A model generated the notes under the pieces. It worked only from the letters and a program-made list of their open reading frames with translations. It ran no database searches and was not told the DNA's origin. 18,625 nucleotides of DNA, taken from positions 1 through 18,625 of the forward strand of contig JAUMNV010000156.1 of assembly GCA_031295725.1 (NCBI GenBank), in the 5' to 3' direction. This document shows positions 1-7,752 of this stretch, piece after piece. Both the position numbers and the translations under genes were made by a program. Each line of letters opens with the position of its first letter. The first letter of the stretch is position 1. The stretch is from Collinsella sp. Lineage in GTDB: Bacteria; Actinomycetota; Coriobacteriia; Coriobacteriales; Coriobacteriaceae.

Positions 1-33
1 TGGTGAACATAAATACAACGCCCTGTGGGCGTC

Positions 34-42
34 GGGGGAGGA
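34..42 (+). promoter_or_regulatory. Ribosome binding site that sets the feoAB start
   Basis: A purine-rich GGGGGAGGA lies eight bases before the GTG at 51. The reading frame is open upstream to a GTG at position 3, but that codon has no visible ribosome binding site and would add 16 residues that are not part of a FeoA domain. The start at 51 is therefore preferred. Nothing else is visible in bases 1-33. Confidence 0.75.
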
Positions 43-50
43 ACACGGAC

Positions 51-1796
51 GTGAAGCTCGATACACTCGAGATTGGAAAGGACGCCGTTGTCGCATCGGT
101 GGCATCGGACGATCAGGCACTCCGACAGCATATTTTGGACATGGGTCTAACGCCGGGCACCGAAGTCACCATGATGAAGTACGCCCCCATGGGCGATCCG
201 CTCGAGATCCGCCTGCGTGGCTACGAGTTGACACTGCGCAAGGACGATGCCGCTCGCATCGAGCTCGTGGGTATTCACGACACCGATACGGGTCCGCGCG
301 CTAACGCCGCAATCGGCACGACGGAGCATCCGGCCCTGGGCGAGGGGACGTATTCGCCCCGTGCGGCAAAGACGGCCGTGCCAGAGGGCGCGCCGCTGCA
401 CTTTGCCCTCGCCGGCAACCAAAACTGCGGCAAGACCACGTTATTCAACCAGCTGACGGGCTCCAACCAGCACGTCGGTAACTTTCCCGGCGTGACGGTC
501 GACCGCAAAGATGGCACCATCCGTAACCATCCCGAGGCGAGCGTTACCGACCTGCCCGGCATTTACTCCCTGTCGCCGTACACAGGCGAGGAGGTCGTGA
601 GCCGTCAGTTCATCCTCGACGAGCGTCCGGACGCCATCATCGACATCATTGACGCCACCAACATCGAGCGTAACCTGTACCTGACACTGCAGCTCATGGA
701 GCTTGACCGTCCTATGGTCATCGCGCTCAACATGATGGACGAGGTGACCGCCAACGGCGGCGCCGTAGACGTCAACTTGCTCGAGAGCCTGTTGGGCGTG
801 CCCGTTGTCCCCATTAGCGCTGCCCGCAACGAGGGCATCGGCGAGCTGGTGGACCACGCCCTGCACGTGGCGCGGTTCCGCGAGCGCCCTGGTCGCCTGG
901 ACTTTTGCGCGCCCGACGGTCCGGACGGCGGTGCGCTGCATCGCTGCATCCACGGTATTGCTAACCTGATCGAGGACCATGCCGTGACGGCGCACATCCC
1001 GGTGCGCTTTGCGGCGACCAAGCTGGTCGAGGGCGATGAGCTGGTAACCGAGGCGCTTCACCTGGATCGCAATGAGCTCGACGCTATCGAGCACATCATC
1101 ACCCAGATGGAGGGCGAGGCCGGCACCGACCGCCTATCTGCGCTGGCCGATATGCGTTTTAGCTTTATCGGCGACGTGTGCGGGCGTTGCGTCGTCAAGC
1201 CGCACGAGAGCCGCGAGCACGTGCGCTCCGTCAAGATTGACCGCATCCTGACAGGTCGTTACACAGCCATTCCGGCGTTTCTGGTGATCATGGGCCTCGT
1301 CTTTTGGCTGACGTTTGGCGTGATCGGCGCGGCGTTGCAGGGACTCATGGAGGACGGTATCGCTGCCATCATCGCCTCGGCCGATGCGGGCCTCAAGGCG
1401 TTCGGTACCAACGACGTGGTGCGCTCGCTGGCTGTCGACGGCGTGCTTACGGGCGTGGGCAGTGTGCTGACCTTCCTGCCGATTATCGTCGTGCTCTTTT
1501 TGTTCCTCTCCATTCTGGAAGACTCCGGATACATGGCGCGCGTGGCCTTTGTCATGGATAAGGTGTTGCGTCGCTTTGGCCTGTCGGGCCGCAGTTTTGT
1601 GCCCATGCTCGTCGGTTTTGGCTGCACCGTGCCGGCTATCATGTCGACCCGTACGCTCCCATCCGAGCACGACCGCAAGATGACGGTCATGCTCACGCCG
1701 TTTATGAGCTGCTCAGCCAAGCTGCCGGTTTACGGCTTGCTGTGCGGGGCGTTTTTCCGCAGGCGACGGTTCCCGCCATGGTCTCGCTCTATCTGA
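51..1796 (+). pseudogene. feoB: FeoA-FeoB fusion ferrous iron transporter, 5' part up to a frameshift
   Basis: FeoB is a GTPase-coupled inner-membrane Fe(II) importer. Residues 1 to about 76 form a FeoA (SH3-like) domain, normally a separate small protein. After a linker comes the FeoB G domain: G1 GNQNCGKTT at 122-130, a G2 threonine in NFPGVT, G3 DLPG at 167-170, G4 NMMD at 227-230 and G5 SAARNEG at 256-262. A helical region follows, then the first membrane helices from about residue 400, including the conserved GFGCTVPA and FMSCSAKLPVY stretches. After GAFF (base 1757) the frame runs into an unrelated arginine-rich tail and stops. The rest of FeoB continues one frame over from the same point, so the gene is interrupted by a single-base shift. 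The start is GTG 51. Joined, the protein would have 786 residues, as expected for a FeoA-FeoB fusion. Family assignment is very secure. Whether the shift is real, an assembly error or recoded is unknown. Confidence 0.9.
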
Positions 1797-2410
1797 TCGG
1801 TATCGTGGTCGGCTGCGTTGCGGCTTTGGTGCTCAACCGCACGGCATTTAAGGGCGACCCGGTGCCGTTTATCATGGAGCTTCCCAATTACCGCCTGCCG
1901 AGCGTCAAGACGACGGTGATGCTGGCATGGGATAAGGCCAAGGACTTCATCACCAAGGCCTTTACCATTATCTTTGCCGCGACCGTGGTCATCTGGTTCC
2001 TTCAGACGTTCGACATCCGCTTTAACGTGGTCGCCGACCAGTCGCAAAGCCTGCTTGCCGGTCTGGGTAGCATCATCGCGCCGGTGTTGGCCCCGCTTGG
2101 GTTTGGTGACTGGCGTGCATCCACGGCGCTCGTCACCGGACTTATCGCCAAGGAGAGTGTCATCTCGACCCTCACGGTGCTTTTGGGCGCGACCTCGCCC
2201 GCGGCACTGTCGACCATGTTTTCGCCGTTTACTGCCTATGTGTTCCTGGTCTTTACGCTGCTGTACCCGCCCTGCGTGGCGGCAATCGGCGCCGTCAAGA
2301 GCGAGCTAGGCGCGCGCTACGCCGTTGCCGTGTTCGCGTTTCAAGTGACGGTCGCCTGGATCGTGGCGTTTGTCGTGCATTCGGCGGGCATATTGCTGGG
2401 GTTGGCTTAG
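1742..2410 (+). pseudogene. feoB: FeoB C-terminal membrane part, in the shifted frame
   Basis: This frame encodes the second half of the FeoB permease. It resumes exactly where the upstream frame loses homology: PQATVPAMVSLYLIGIVVG follows directly on the upstream ...LLCGAFF. It contains the LPNYRLPS motif, the amphipathic segment before KAFTIIFAATVVIWFL, the conserved GDWRASTALVTGLIAKES stretch with the Gate-type motif, and the last helices ending in HSAGILLGLA. The formal open frame can begin at GTG 1742, but there is no ribosome binding site and the first residues overlap the upstream frame, so it is not an independent gene. True homology begins at CCG 1757. A FeoB without its G domain would not be expected to work. 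Confidence 0.85.
1752..1757 (+). other. feoB frameshift site (T5C run)
   Basis: The sequence is GCG TTT TTC CGC in the upstream frame. Either adding one T to the five-T run, or slipping back one base after TTC, gives Ala-Phe-Phe-Pro-Gln, which restores an uninterrupted FeoB. The site is G TTT TTC, not an ideal X XXY YYZ slippery heptamer, because the P-site tRNA would mispair with GTT. Confidence 0.8.
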
Positions 2411-2450
2411 TTATTTATTGACGGCGCAACCTCTGTGTATCGAATTGTTT

Positions 2451-2485
2451 CGGTCCCGTGTCCGTTACTGACGGATGCGGGACCG
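2451..2485 (+). terminator. Hairpin after feoB, terminator-like
   Basis: A 15-base-pair stem (arms 2451-2465 and 2471-2485, two internal G-U pairs as RNA) encloses the five-base loop TACTG. It starts 40 bases after the feoB stop. The following bases are TTGCT rather than a true U-tract, so termination may be weak or factor-assisted. The arms are nearly symmetrical, so the element could act in both directions. Confidence 0.6.
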
Positions 2486-2497
2486 TTGCTATATAAT
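2468..2497 (+). promoter_or_regulatory. Promoter of the sotB-like gene
   Basis: A perfect -10 box TATAAT (2492-2497) lies 18 bases after CTGACG (2468-2473), a 4/6 match to TTGACA. Transcription would start near 2503-2505, giving a leader of about 28 bases. The -35 region lies inside the loop and right arm of the preceding hairpin. Confidence 0.6.
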
Positions 2498-2530
2498 CGC
2501 CTCCGCTCAAAATGATTGGAGATGTTATAT

Positions 2531-3727
2531 ATGAGTCAGGCAAGGCAAGACGGCATCACGCTCAGGCAGTGGCTCCCACTCGTCGGGCTCACCTGCTGTG
2601 CGTTCGTGTTCAACACGTCGGAGTTTATGCCCATCGGCCTTTTGACTGATATTGCCGCGTCGTTCTCGCTCACCGAGGCCCAGGCGGGCATCATGATCTC
2701 GGTCTATGCCTGGGGCGTCATGCTGCTGTCGTTGCCGCTCATGGTGTTCGCTTCGCGTTTCGAGTTTAAGCGGATGCTGCTGGGCGTGCTTGCCGTGTTC
2801 TCGCTCGGTCAGTTCCTGTCCGCTGTGGCGCCGACCTATCCCATCCTGGTCTGCGCACGCCTGGTGGTTGCCTGCGCGCATGCCGTGTTCTGGTCGGTCG
2901 CCTCGATCATGGCGTCGCGTCTGGTTGACACGCGCCATGGGGCGCTCGCCATCAGCATGATCGCTACGGGCTCGTCCATCGCGCAGATCTTTGGCCTGCC
3001 TCTCGGTCGCGCCATTGGCCTGGCCGTGGGCTGGCGTATGACGTTTGCCGTGGTCGGAGCGCTGTCTGCTGTCGCGGTCGTCTACCAGGCCACGGTGTTT
3101 CCTGCCATGCCAGCGGGCGAGCGTTTTACGTTCAAACAGCTGCCCGAGCTGCTCAAGAACCCGCTCCTCATCGCGCTCTACGCAGTCACGGTCTTCATGG
3201 CGACCGGCTATTACGCAAGCTACAGCTATATCGAGCCCTTCCTGGCGCAGGTCGCGCACGTCGATGCGGGCGCCATTACCATGACGCTGACGGCGTTTGG
3301 CTGCTCTGGTTTGCTCGGAAGCTGGCTGTTTGGCCGCCTGTTCGATGGGCATCGCTTCCCGTTCTTGGCTATCACGCTCTCCGGCGTGCCGGTGGCCCTG
3401 CTGCTCATGGGGCCGGCCGCATCGTCGCTCGTGACAGTGCTTGCCGTCTGCGCACTGTGGGGTTGCTGCGCCACGGCCTTTAACGTGGCGTTTCAGGCCG
3501 AGCTCATCAAGCACACGCCGGCAGATTCGTCGGCCGTCGCCATGTCGATCTTCTCGGGCCTGTTCAACCTCGGTATCGGCACGGGTACCGCGATCGGCGG
3601 AGCCGTGGTTTCGGGTCCCGGTATCGCCTGGATCGGCTTCGCGGGCGGGGCGATTGCCGTCGTGGGCGTCATCCTCGCCATCACGGTGATGTTCCCAGCC
3701 ATACGCCGCGCCAAGCCCGTCGCCTAA
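2531..3727 (+). CDS. MFS transporter, SotB/YdeA-like sugar efflux family
   Basis: This is a 398-residue major facilitator protein with about twelve hydrophobic segments. It resembles E. coli SotB (YdeA), which exports arabinose and other sugars. Shared features include the first helix FVFNTSEFMPIGLL, the cytoplasmic loop after helix 2 (MVFASRFEFKRM), RLVVACAHAVFWS in helix 4, the motif-C-like GLPLGR with GWRMTF, and SYIEPF at the start of the second half. ATG 2531 is chosen because GGAG (2518-2521) sits nine bases upstream; ATG 2522 and TTG 2516 overlap or abut that site. The gene stands alone, with a promoter upstream and a long hairpin downstream. Family is secure; the substrate is inferred only from resemblance, and drug or amino-acid export cannot be excluded. 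Confidence 0.88.
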   Translation: MSQARQDGITLRQWLPLVGLTCCAFVFNTSEFMPIGLLTDIAASFSLTEAQAGIMISVYAWGVMLLSLPLMVFASRFEFKRMLLGVLAVFSLGQFLSAVAPTYPILVCARLVVACAHAVFWSVASIMASRLVDTRHGALAISMIATGSSIAQIFGLPLGRAIGLAVGWRMTFAVVGALSAVAVVYQATVFPAMPAGERFTFKQLPELLKNPLLIALYAVTVFMATGYYASYSYIEPFLAQVAHVDAGAITMTLTAFGCSGLLGSWLFGRLFDGHRFPFLAITLSGVPVALLLMGPAASSLVTVLAVCALWGCCATAFNVAFQAELIKHTPADSSAVAMSIFSGLFNLGIGTGTAIGGAVVSGPGIAWIGFAGGAIAVVGVILAITVMFPAIRRAKPVA

Positions 3728-3742
3728 TCACGTCCCCTCATC

Positions 3743-3809
3743 AGTTGCGGTGGAATAGTTCCTGTTTAAGGCCTCTGAAGGCCCAAGCAGGAACTATTCC
3801 ACCGCAACT
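3743..3809. repeat. 22-bp perfect inverted repeat with inner stem
   Basis: Arms 3743-3764 and 3788-3809 are perfectly complementary over 22 bases. Inside lies a second small stem (GGCCT 3770-3774 with AGGCC 3779-3783, loop CTGA). The right arm is followed by TATTTT, so a transcript from the upstream MFS gene could end here. The stem is much longer than the ordinary terminators elsewhere in this window, which suggests a dispersed palindromic repeat used as a terminator. Genome copy number is needed to decide. Confidence 0.7.
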
Positions 3810-3880
3810 TATTTTGGGGAAGAGGATACAAGCCGGGCATACAATGGATGTCGTTGTGTTGAGCTTACCGGGAGGTTGCT

Positions 3881-5257
3881 ATGTGGGCATACGAGACGAC
3901 GTTCTATCAGATCTATCCGCTGGGCTTTTGCGGAGCTCCGCGCGAAAACGCCGCTCCCGTTGCCGAGGATGAGCTCGCCCAGGCCGCCGATGCCACAGCT
4001 AGCCCCGATGCCCCCATCATGAAGATCGCCCAATGGGCCGACTACCTGCAGGAACTCGGCGTTGGTGCCGTGCTCATCAACCCGCCGCTCGAGTCCGATA
4101 GTCATGGCTACGACACGCGCAGCCTGCGCCATATAGACCGTCGCCTGGGTGGGGACGCCGACTTTGCCGCCGTGTGCGAGACGCTGCACGCCCATGGCAT
4201 CCGCGTGGTGCTCGATGCCGTCTTCAACCATGTCGGTCGCGGCTTTTGGGCCTTCCGTGATGTGCAGGAGCGCAAGTGGGATTCGCCGTACAAGGACTGG
4301 TTCCACATCAGCTTTGACGGTGACTCGTGCTACGGCGACGGCTTTTGGTACGAGGGCTGGGAGGGCCATTTTGAGCTTGTGAAGCTCAACCTGCAAAACC
4401 CCGCCGTGGTCGATTACCTGCTTGAGTCCGTGCGTCGCTGGACCGAAGTCTTTGGCGTCGACGGTCTGCGCCTGGACGTCGCCTATATGCTCGATCGCGA
4501 TTTTATGCGCCGCCTGCATACTTTTACCCGTGGGCTCAAGCCCGACTTTGTGCTGATTGGCGAGACGCTCCACGGCGACTACAATCAGATCGTCAACGAC
4601 GAGATGCTCGACTCCTGCACCAACTACGAGTGCTACAAGGGTCTGTACTCCAGCTTTAACTCGGTCAACATGTTCGAGATTGCCCACTCGCTTCATCGCC
4701 AGTTTGGCGGCGACCCCTGGTGCATTTATCGCGGCAAGCATCTGCTGTCGTTTGTCGACAACCACGACGTGCCGCGCTTGGCAAGCATCCTCACCGACAA
4801 GTCTTGCCTACGCCCCGCCTATGGCATGCTGTTTGGCATGCCAGGCATTCCGTGCGTCTACTACGGCAGCGAGTGGGGAATTGCCGGCGAAAAGGGCGGC
4901 CCCGATGGCGACTGGGCGCTGCGACCTGCGTTCGATGAGCCTGCACCCAACGAGCTGACGGCCTTCATCAAGCAGCTCACGCACCTGCGCTCGGCCGACG
5001 ACGCGGCGGCCCGTGCTCTCAACTACGGTGCCTATCGCAACGTGGTGATCCAGAACAAGCAGCTGCTGTTCGAGCGCGCCTGCGACGCCGCGACGGTGCT
5101 CGTGGCGGTGAACGCCGTGGACGAGCCTTACACCTTTGGCGCCGGCGAGCTCAACGGCTCCTTTGTCGACCTGCTTGCCGACGATGCGCCCACGGTCGAG
5201 CTGACGGGCGCGCTTGAGCTTGCGCCCTACGAGGTACGCTATCTATTGAGGGCCTAG
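3881..5257 (+). CDS. Alpha-amylase family (GH13) glycoside hydrolase
   Basis: This is a 458-residue (beta/alpha)8 alpha-glucan enzyme. All four GH13 motifs are present: DAVFNH at 112-117, GLRLDV with the nucleophile Asp199, the acid/base Glu228 in LIGET, and FVDNHD with the transition-state-stabilising Asp296. The early YQIYPLGF strand and a small C-terminal beta domain are also visible. There is no signal peptide and no N-terminal CBM34-type domain, so it is probably cytoplasmic and acts on imported maltodextrins or related short glucans. Compared with maltogenic amylases and cyclomaltodextrinases it is short at the N-terminus and carries an Ala-rich insertion at about residues 22-45. ATG 3881 follows GGGAGG with five bases between. 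The next gene starts three bases after the stop, indicating co-transcription. The family is certain; the exact specificity is not. Confidence 0.92.
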   Translation: MWAYETTFYQIYPLGFCGAPRENAAPVAEDELAQAADATASPDAPIMKIAQWADYLQELGVGAVLINPPLESDSHGYDTRSLRHIDRRLGGDADFAAVCETLHAHGIRVVLDAVFNHVGRGFWAFRDVQERKWDSPYKDWFHISFDGDSCYGDGFWYEGWEGHFELVKLNLQNPAVVDYLLESVRRWTEVFGVDGLRLDVAYMLDRDFMRRLHTFTRGLKPDFVLIGETLHGDYNQIVNDEMLDSCTNYECYKGLYSSFNSVNMFEIAHSLHRQFGGDPWCIYRGKHLLSFVDNHDVPRLASILTDKSCLRPAYGMLFGMPGIPCVYYGSEWGIAGEKGGPDGDWALRPAFDEPAPNELTAFIKQLTHLRSADDAAARALNYGAYRNVVIQNKQLLFERACDAATVLVAVNAVDEPYTFGAGELNGSFVDLLADDAPTVELTGALELAPYEVRYLLRA

Positions 5258-5260
5258 GCC

Positions 5261-5824
5261 ATGGCTGCGTCCGATGAGGGCTATCAACATATTGAGCATG
5301 GGTTTGAGCCCGTGTTCGACCAGCACTCGCGCGTTTTGGTGCTCGGGTCGTTTCCCTCGGTGCTTTCGCGCGCCAATGCCTTTTATTACGGCAACCCTCA
5401 GAATCGCTTTTGGCGTGTGATGGCCGCGTGCCTCGGCGTACCTGTGCCACCCAACGAGGGCGACCCTTTGGCAAGCGGTGAGCCCGCGACGCTCGATGCC
5501 TCCATTGCCGCCAAGCGGGCCATGCTGCTGAACGGCGGCGTGGCCCTGTGGGATGCAATCGAGAGTTGCGACATTAAGGGCTCGAGCGACGCGAGCATCC
5601 GCAACGTTGTGCCGGCACATATCGAGCGCATTACCGATGCCGCGTCGATCGAGGTCGTTGTCTGTAACGGCGGTACGGCAGGGCGACTCTACAAACGCTA
5701 CTTGCAAGATCGGACGGGGCTGCCTGCCATTGTCCTGCCCTCGACAAGTCCCGCCAATGTCGCCTGGCGCCTGGAGCGTCTTGTTGAGCGTTGGCACGAA
5801 GCCGTTGACTGGGCTGTTATTTAA
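5261..5824 (+). CDS. DNA-deoxyinosine (hypoxanthine-DNA) glycosylase, UDG superfamily family 6
   Basis: This 187-residue protein matches the hypoxanthine-DNA glycosylase family, which removes deaminated adenine from DNA as the first step of base excision repair. Visible family motifs are GSFPSVLSR (29-37), FYYGNPQNRFW (41-51) containing the asparagines of the active-site motif, the SCDIKGSSDASIRNVVP region (102-118) and LPSTSPAN (159-166) near the C-terminus. Length fits the family. The ATG lies three bases after the stop of the GH13 gene and its GAGGG ribosome binding site is inside that gene's last codons, so translation is probably coupled. A repair glycosylase behind an amylase is an odd pairing; nothing suggests a shared pathway. 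It is convergent with the next gene, one base apart. Confidence 0.87.
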   Translation: MAASDEGYQHIEHGFEPVFDQHSRVLVLGSFPSVLSRANAFYYGNPQNRFWRVMAACLGVPVPPNEGDPLASGEPATLDASIAAKRAMLLNGGVALWDAIESCDIKGSSDASIRNVVPAHIERITDAASIEVVVCNGGTAGRLYKRYLQDRTGLPAIVLPSTSPANVAWRLERLVERWHEAVDWAVI

Positions 5825-5825
5825 T

Positions 5826-6488
5826 TTAGATTTTTGTTTGAGCGTGGGCGCCCAGACGTTTCAGAACGCCTCGCCAGATCGGCGCGAGCACGGCTGGCTC
5901 GGCGCAAACCATGCCGTCGGCGTCGACGTTGGCGGCATTGCCACCGCCAAGTCGCTGTGCATGCTCGACGGAGCAGCCCATGCGCACAGCGCCCACAAGC
6001 TTATCCATCGCTTCCGAAAATGGTCGGCGCAAGAGGCCCATGCGTGGGGAATGGCGAAGCGCTGCGATGCCGCTGCCGGCGCAGATGGCAACGCCGCCAC
6101 ACCACAATTGGTCATGGCGCTCACATGCCTTGTGCAAGCGAACGGCGGTCCCACGCGCCTGCTCAGCGTCCTGTTGTGCGGCTCGAATCGCGGCATAGAC
6201 ACGCGTTCCCGTACTGCCAAAGCGCTCAAGCGCCTGCTCGATGGCTGTCAACGTCTCATCGTCAGCCACATCTTCAATGGCTAGCACGATGCCATCGGCA
6301 ACGCTGCCGGCGTCAGTTGCCTTCAAGTCAACCGGGCGGGGGAGCGCGGTGCCGGAAAGCCGGGCATAGGCGGCGATGGCATCCTGCAGGTCCCAAAGCA
6401 AAAACTCAAGATCGGCGCTATTGGGAATGCTGACATACGCAATGGTTTGCAACGTTTTTGGTACATCGCCGCGTGCGGTCGTCTCCAT
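5826..6488 (-). CDS. Hypothetical protein, possibly flavodoxin/FMN-reductase-like fold
   Basis: This is a 220-residue protein I do not firmly recognise. Its ATG (6486-6488) is preceded by a near-perfect AAAGGAGGAGG, which together with codon bias favours this strand over the overlapping plus-strand frames. Features seen: a hydrophobic strand-like start (TIAYVSIP, 15-22), DGIVLAIEDVADDETLTAIEQ (65-85) followed by TRVYAAIRAA (95-104), and a WCGGVAICAGSGIA stretch (129-142) followed by a predicted helix ending GAVRMG. This last layout (glycine-rich strand, a short loop with MGLL, then a helix) recalls NADPH-dependent FMN-reductase-like proteins of Firmicutes and Coriobacteria, but a clear FMN-binding loop is missing, so the resemblance is only suggestive. 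There is no signal peptide or membrane segment. The C-terminal ~45 residues look unrelated to that fold. It is divergent from the aminotransferase. Confidence 0.65.
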   Translation of the reverse strand: METTARGDVPKTLQTIAYVSIPNSADLEFLLWDLQDAIAAYARLSGTALPRPVDLKATDAGSVADGIVLAIEDVADDETLTAIEQALERFGSTGTRVYAAIRAAQQDAEQARGTAVRLHKACERHDQLWCGGVAICAGSGIAALRHSPRMGLLRRPFSEAMDKLVGAVRMGCSVEHAQRLGGGNAANVDADGMVCAEPAVLAPIWRGVLKRLGAHAQTKI

Positions 6489-6581
6489 GCCTCCTCCTTT
6501 CCGGTTGGTTTCCGTTTAGGTTACACCGTCTGGCGGCGCCCCGCCGCGCTATCCTAGTGCAACCCTTACGAAAGGAACGCC

Positions 6582-7718
6582 ATGCGTCTGTCCATGAACA
6601 CCTCGCTTGCCACACTCAAGCCTTCCGGTATCCGCCGGATCAACGCACTCGCCGCCCAGCATCCAGGGTGCATCGCGCTCGCGCTCGGCGAGCCCGATTT
6701 TCCCACGCCCGACGTGATTAGCGCCGAGGTGACCGCTTCGTTGGACCGCGGCGACACGCACTATCCGCCCAACAACGGCCGTCCCGCCCTGCGCGAGGCG
6801 CTGTCCAAATATATGGGTGACGCGGGCCTGGCGTTTTCCACCGATGAGGTCATCCTGACCGACGGCGCGACCGAGGCCCTGTCGGCAACATTCATGGCTA
6901 TACTCAACCCCGGCGACGAGGTCATTATCCCCACGCCGGCCTTTGGCCTGTACGAGAGCAGCGTCGTGGCCAATCACGCCAAAGCGGTCTTTTTGGATAC
7001 GGAGCCTGCGCAATTCCAGATCGATGAGGAGGCGCTTCGTGCCTGCGTGACGCCGACGACTAAGGCCATCGTCATCTGCACGCCCAACAATCCTACGGGC
7101 TGCATTCTCAACGCGGCATCGCTCGACGCCGTGGCACACGTAGCGGAGCAGGCGGGCATCTACGTAGTCTGCGACGACGTATACAACCGACTCGTCTATG
7201 TGGACGGCTACGAGCGCTTCGCCCAGCGACACCCGGAGCTGCGCGAGCAGACGGTCGTCATCGAGAGCTTCTCTAAGCCCTGGGCCATGACCGGCTGGCG
7301 CCTGGGCTGGCTCGCAGCGGCAACCCCCGTCATCGCCGAGATTGCCAAGGCTCACCAATACTTAGTATCGAGCGCCGTCTCCTTCGAAATGGACGCCGCA
7401 GCCCGAGCCCTCACCGTCGATCCCACCCCCATGCTCAAAGTCTACCGAGCCCGCCGCGAGCGCGTACTCGAAGCCTTAAACGCCATGGACCTCGACGTGG
7501 TAGAGCCCGCAGGAGCCTTCTACGCTTTCCCGAGCATCAAACAGTACGGCCTAACCAGCGAAGACTTCTGCATCAAAGCCATCAAAGAAGCAAACGTAGC
7601 CCTAGTCCCGGGTGACTGTTTCGGCACCGAAGGCCACATCCGCCTAAGCTACTGCGTCTCCGACAAAGACCTGGACGAAGGCCTAAATCGCCTGTCCACC
7701 TTCATTTCAACCTTATAG
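6582..7718 (+). CDS. Class I/II pyridoxal-phosphate aminotransferase
   Basis: This is a 378-residue fold-type I aminotransferase of the aspartate/aromatic aminotransferase group. Motifs: ALGEPDFPTP (34-43), THYPPNNGRPALREA substrate-loop region (59-73), DGATEAL (94-100) for phosphate binding, PNNPTG with Asn170, Asp198 in CDDVY, the PLP Schiff-base Lys232 in SFSKPWAMTGWRLGW, Arg240, and the carboxylate-binding Arg in GHIRLSYC near the C-terminus. ATG 6582 follows GAAAGGAAC with a good spacing; a TATCCT at 6550-6555 is a possible -10 but no clear -35 accompanies it. Codon use changes within the gene: 16 GAG and no GAA before base 7386, then 6 GAA and 2 GAG; all five later lysines are AAA, and CTA/TTA leucines appear. 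The amino-donor specificity cannot be read from the sequence. No clear terminator follows. Confidence 0.92.
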   Translation: MRLSMNTSLATLKPSGIRRINALAAQHPGCIALALGEPDFPTPDVISAEVTASLDRGDTHYPPNNGRPALREALSKYMGDAGLAFSTDEVILTDGATEALSATFMAILNPGDEVIIPTPAFGLYESSVVANHAKAVFLDTEPAQFQIDEEALRACVTPTTKAIVICTPNNPTGCILNAASLDAVAHVAEQAGIYVVCDDVYNRLVYVDGYERFAQRHPELREQTVVIESFSKPWAMTGWRLGWLAAATPVIAEIAKAHQYLVSSAVSFEMDAAARALTVDPTPMLKVYRARRERVLEALNAMDLDVVEPAGAFYAFPSIKQYGLTSEDFCIKAIKEANVALVPGDCFGTEGHIRLSYCVSDKDLDEGLNRLSTFISTL

Positions 7719-7752
7719 CCCAACGGGACGCAACACGTCAGCCCACCGACCC

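Noticed and set aside
1749..1760. Programmed -1 frameshifting in feoB
   Set aside because: G TTT TTC is not a standard slippery heptamer, and FeoB is not known to be made this way. A T-run indel is simpler, so recoding is kept only as a minor alternative.
3809..4765. A 318-codon minus-strand frame over the GH13 gene
   Set aside because: It opposes a gene with all four GH13 motifs, begins inside it and runs into the downstream palindrome; composition is that of an antisense shadow.
5553..6284. Plus-strand frames overlapping the minus-strand hypothetical gene
   Set aside because: They begin inside the glycosylase gene, lack a ribosome binding site and family features. The minus-strand frame has a near-perfect ribosome binding site and tidy convergent end.
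6489..6581. Promoters in the divergent gap between the hypothetical gene and the aminotransferase
   Set aside because: TATCCT at 6550 is a possible -10, but no -35 at an acceptable spacing was found for either direction.
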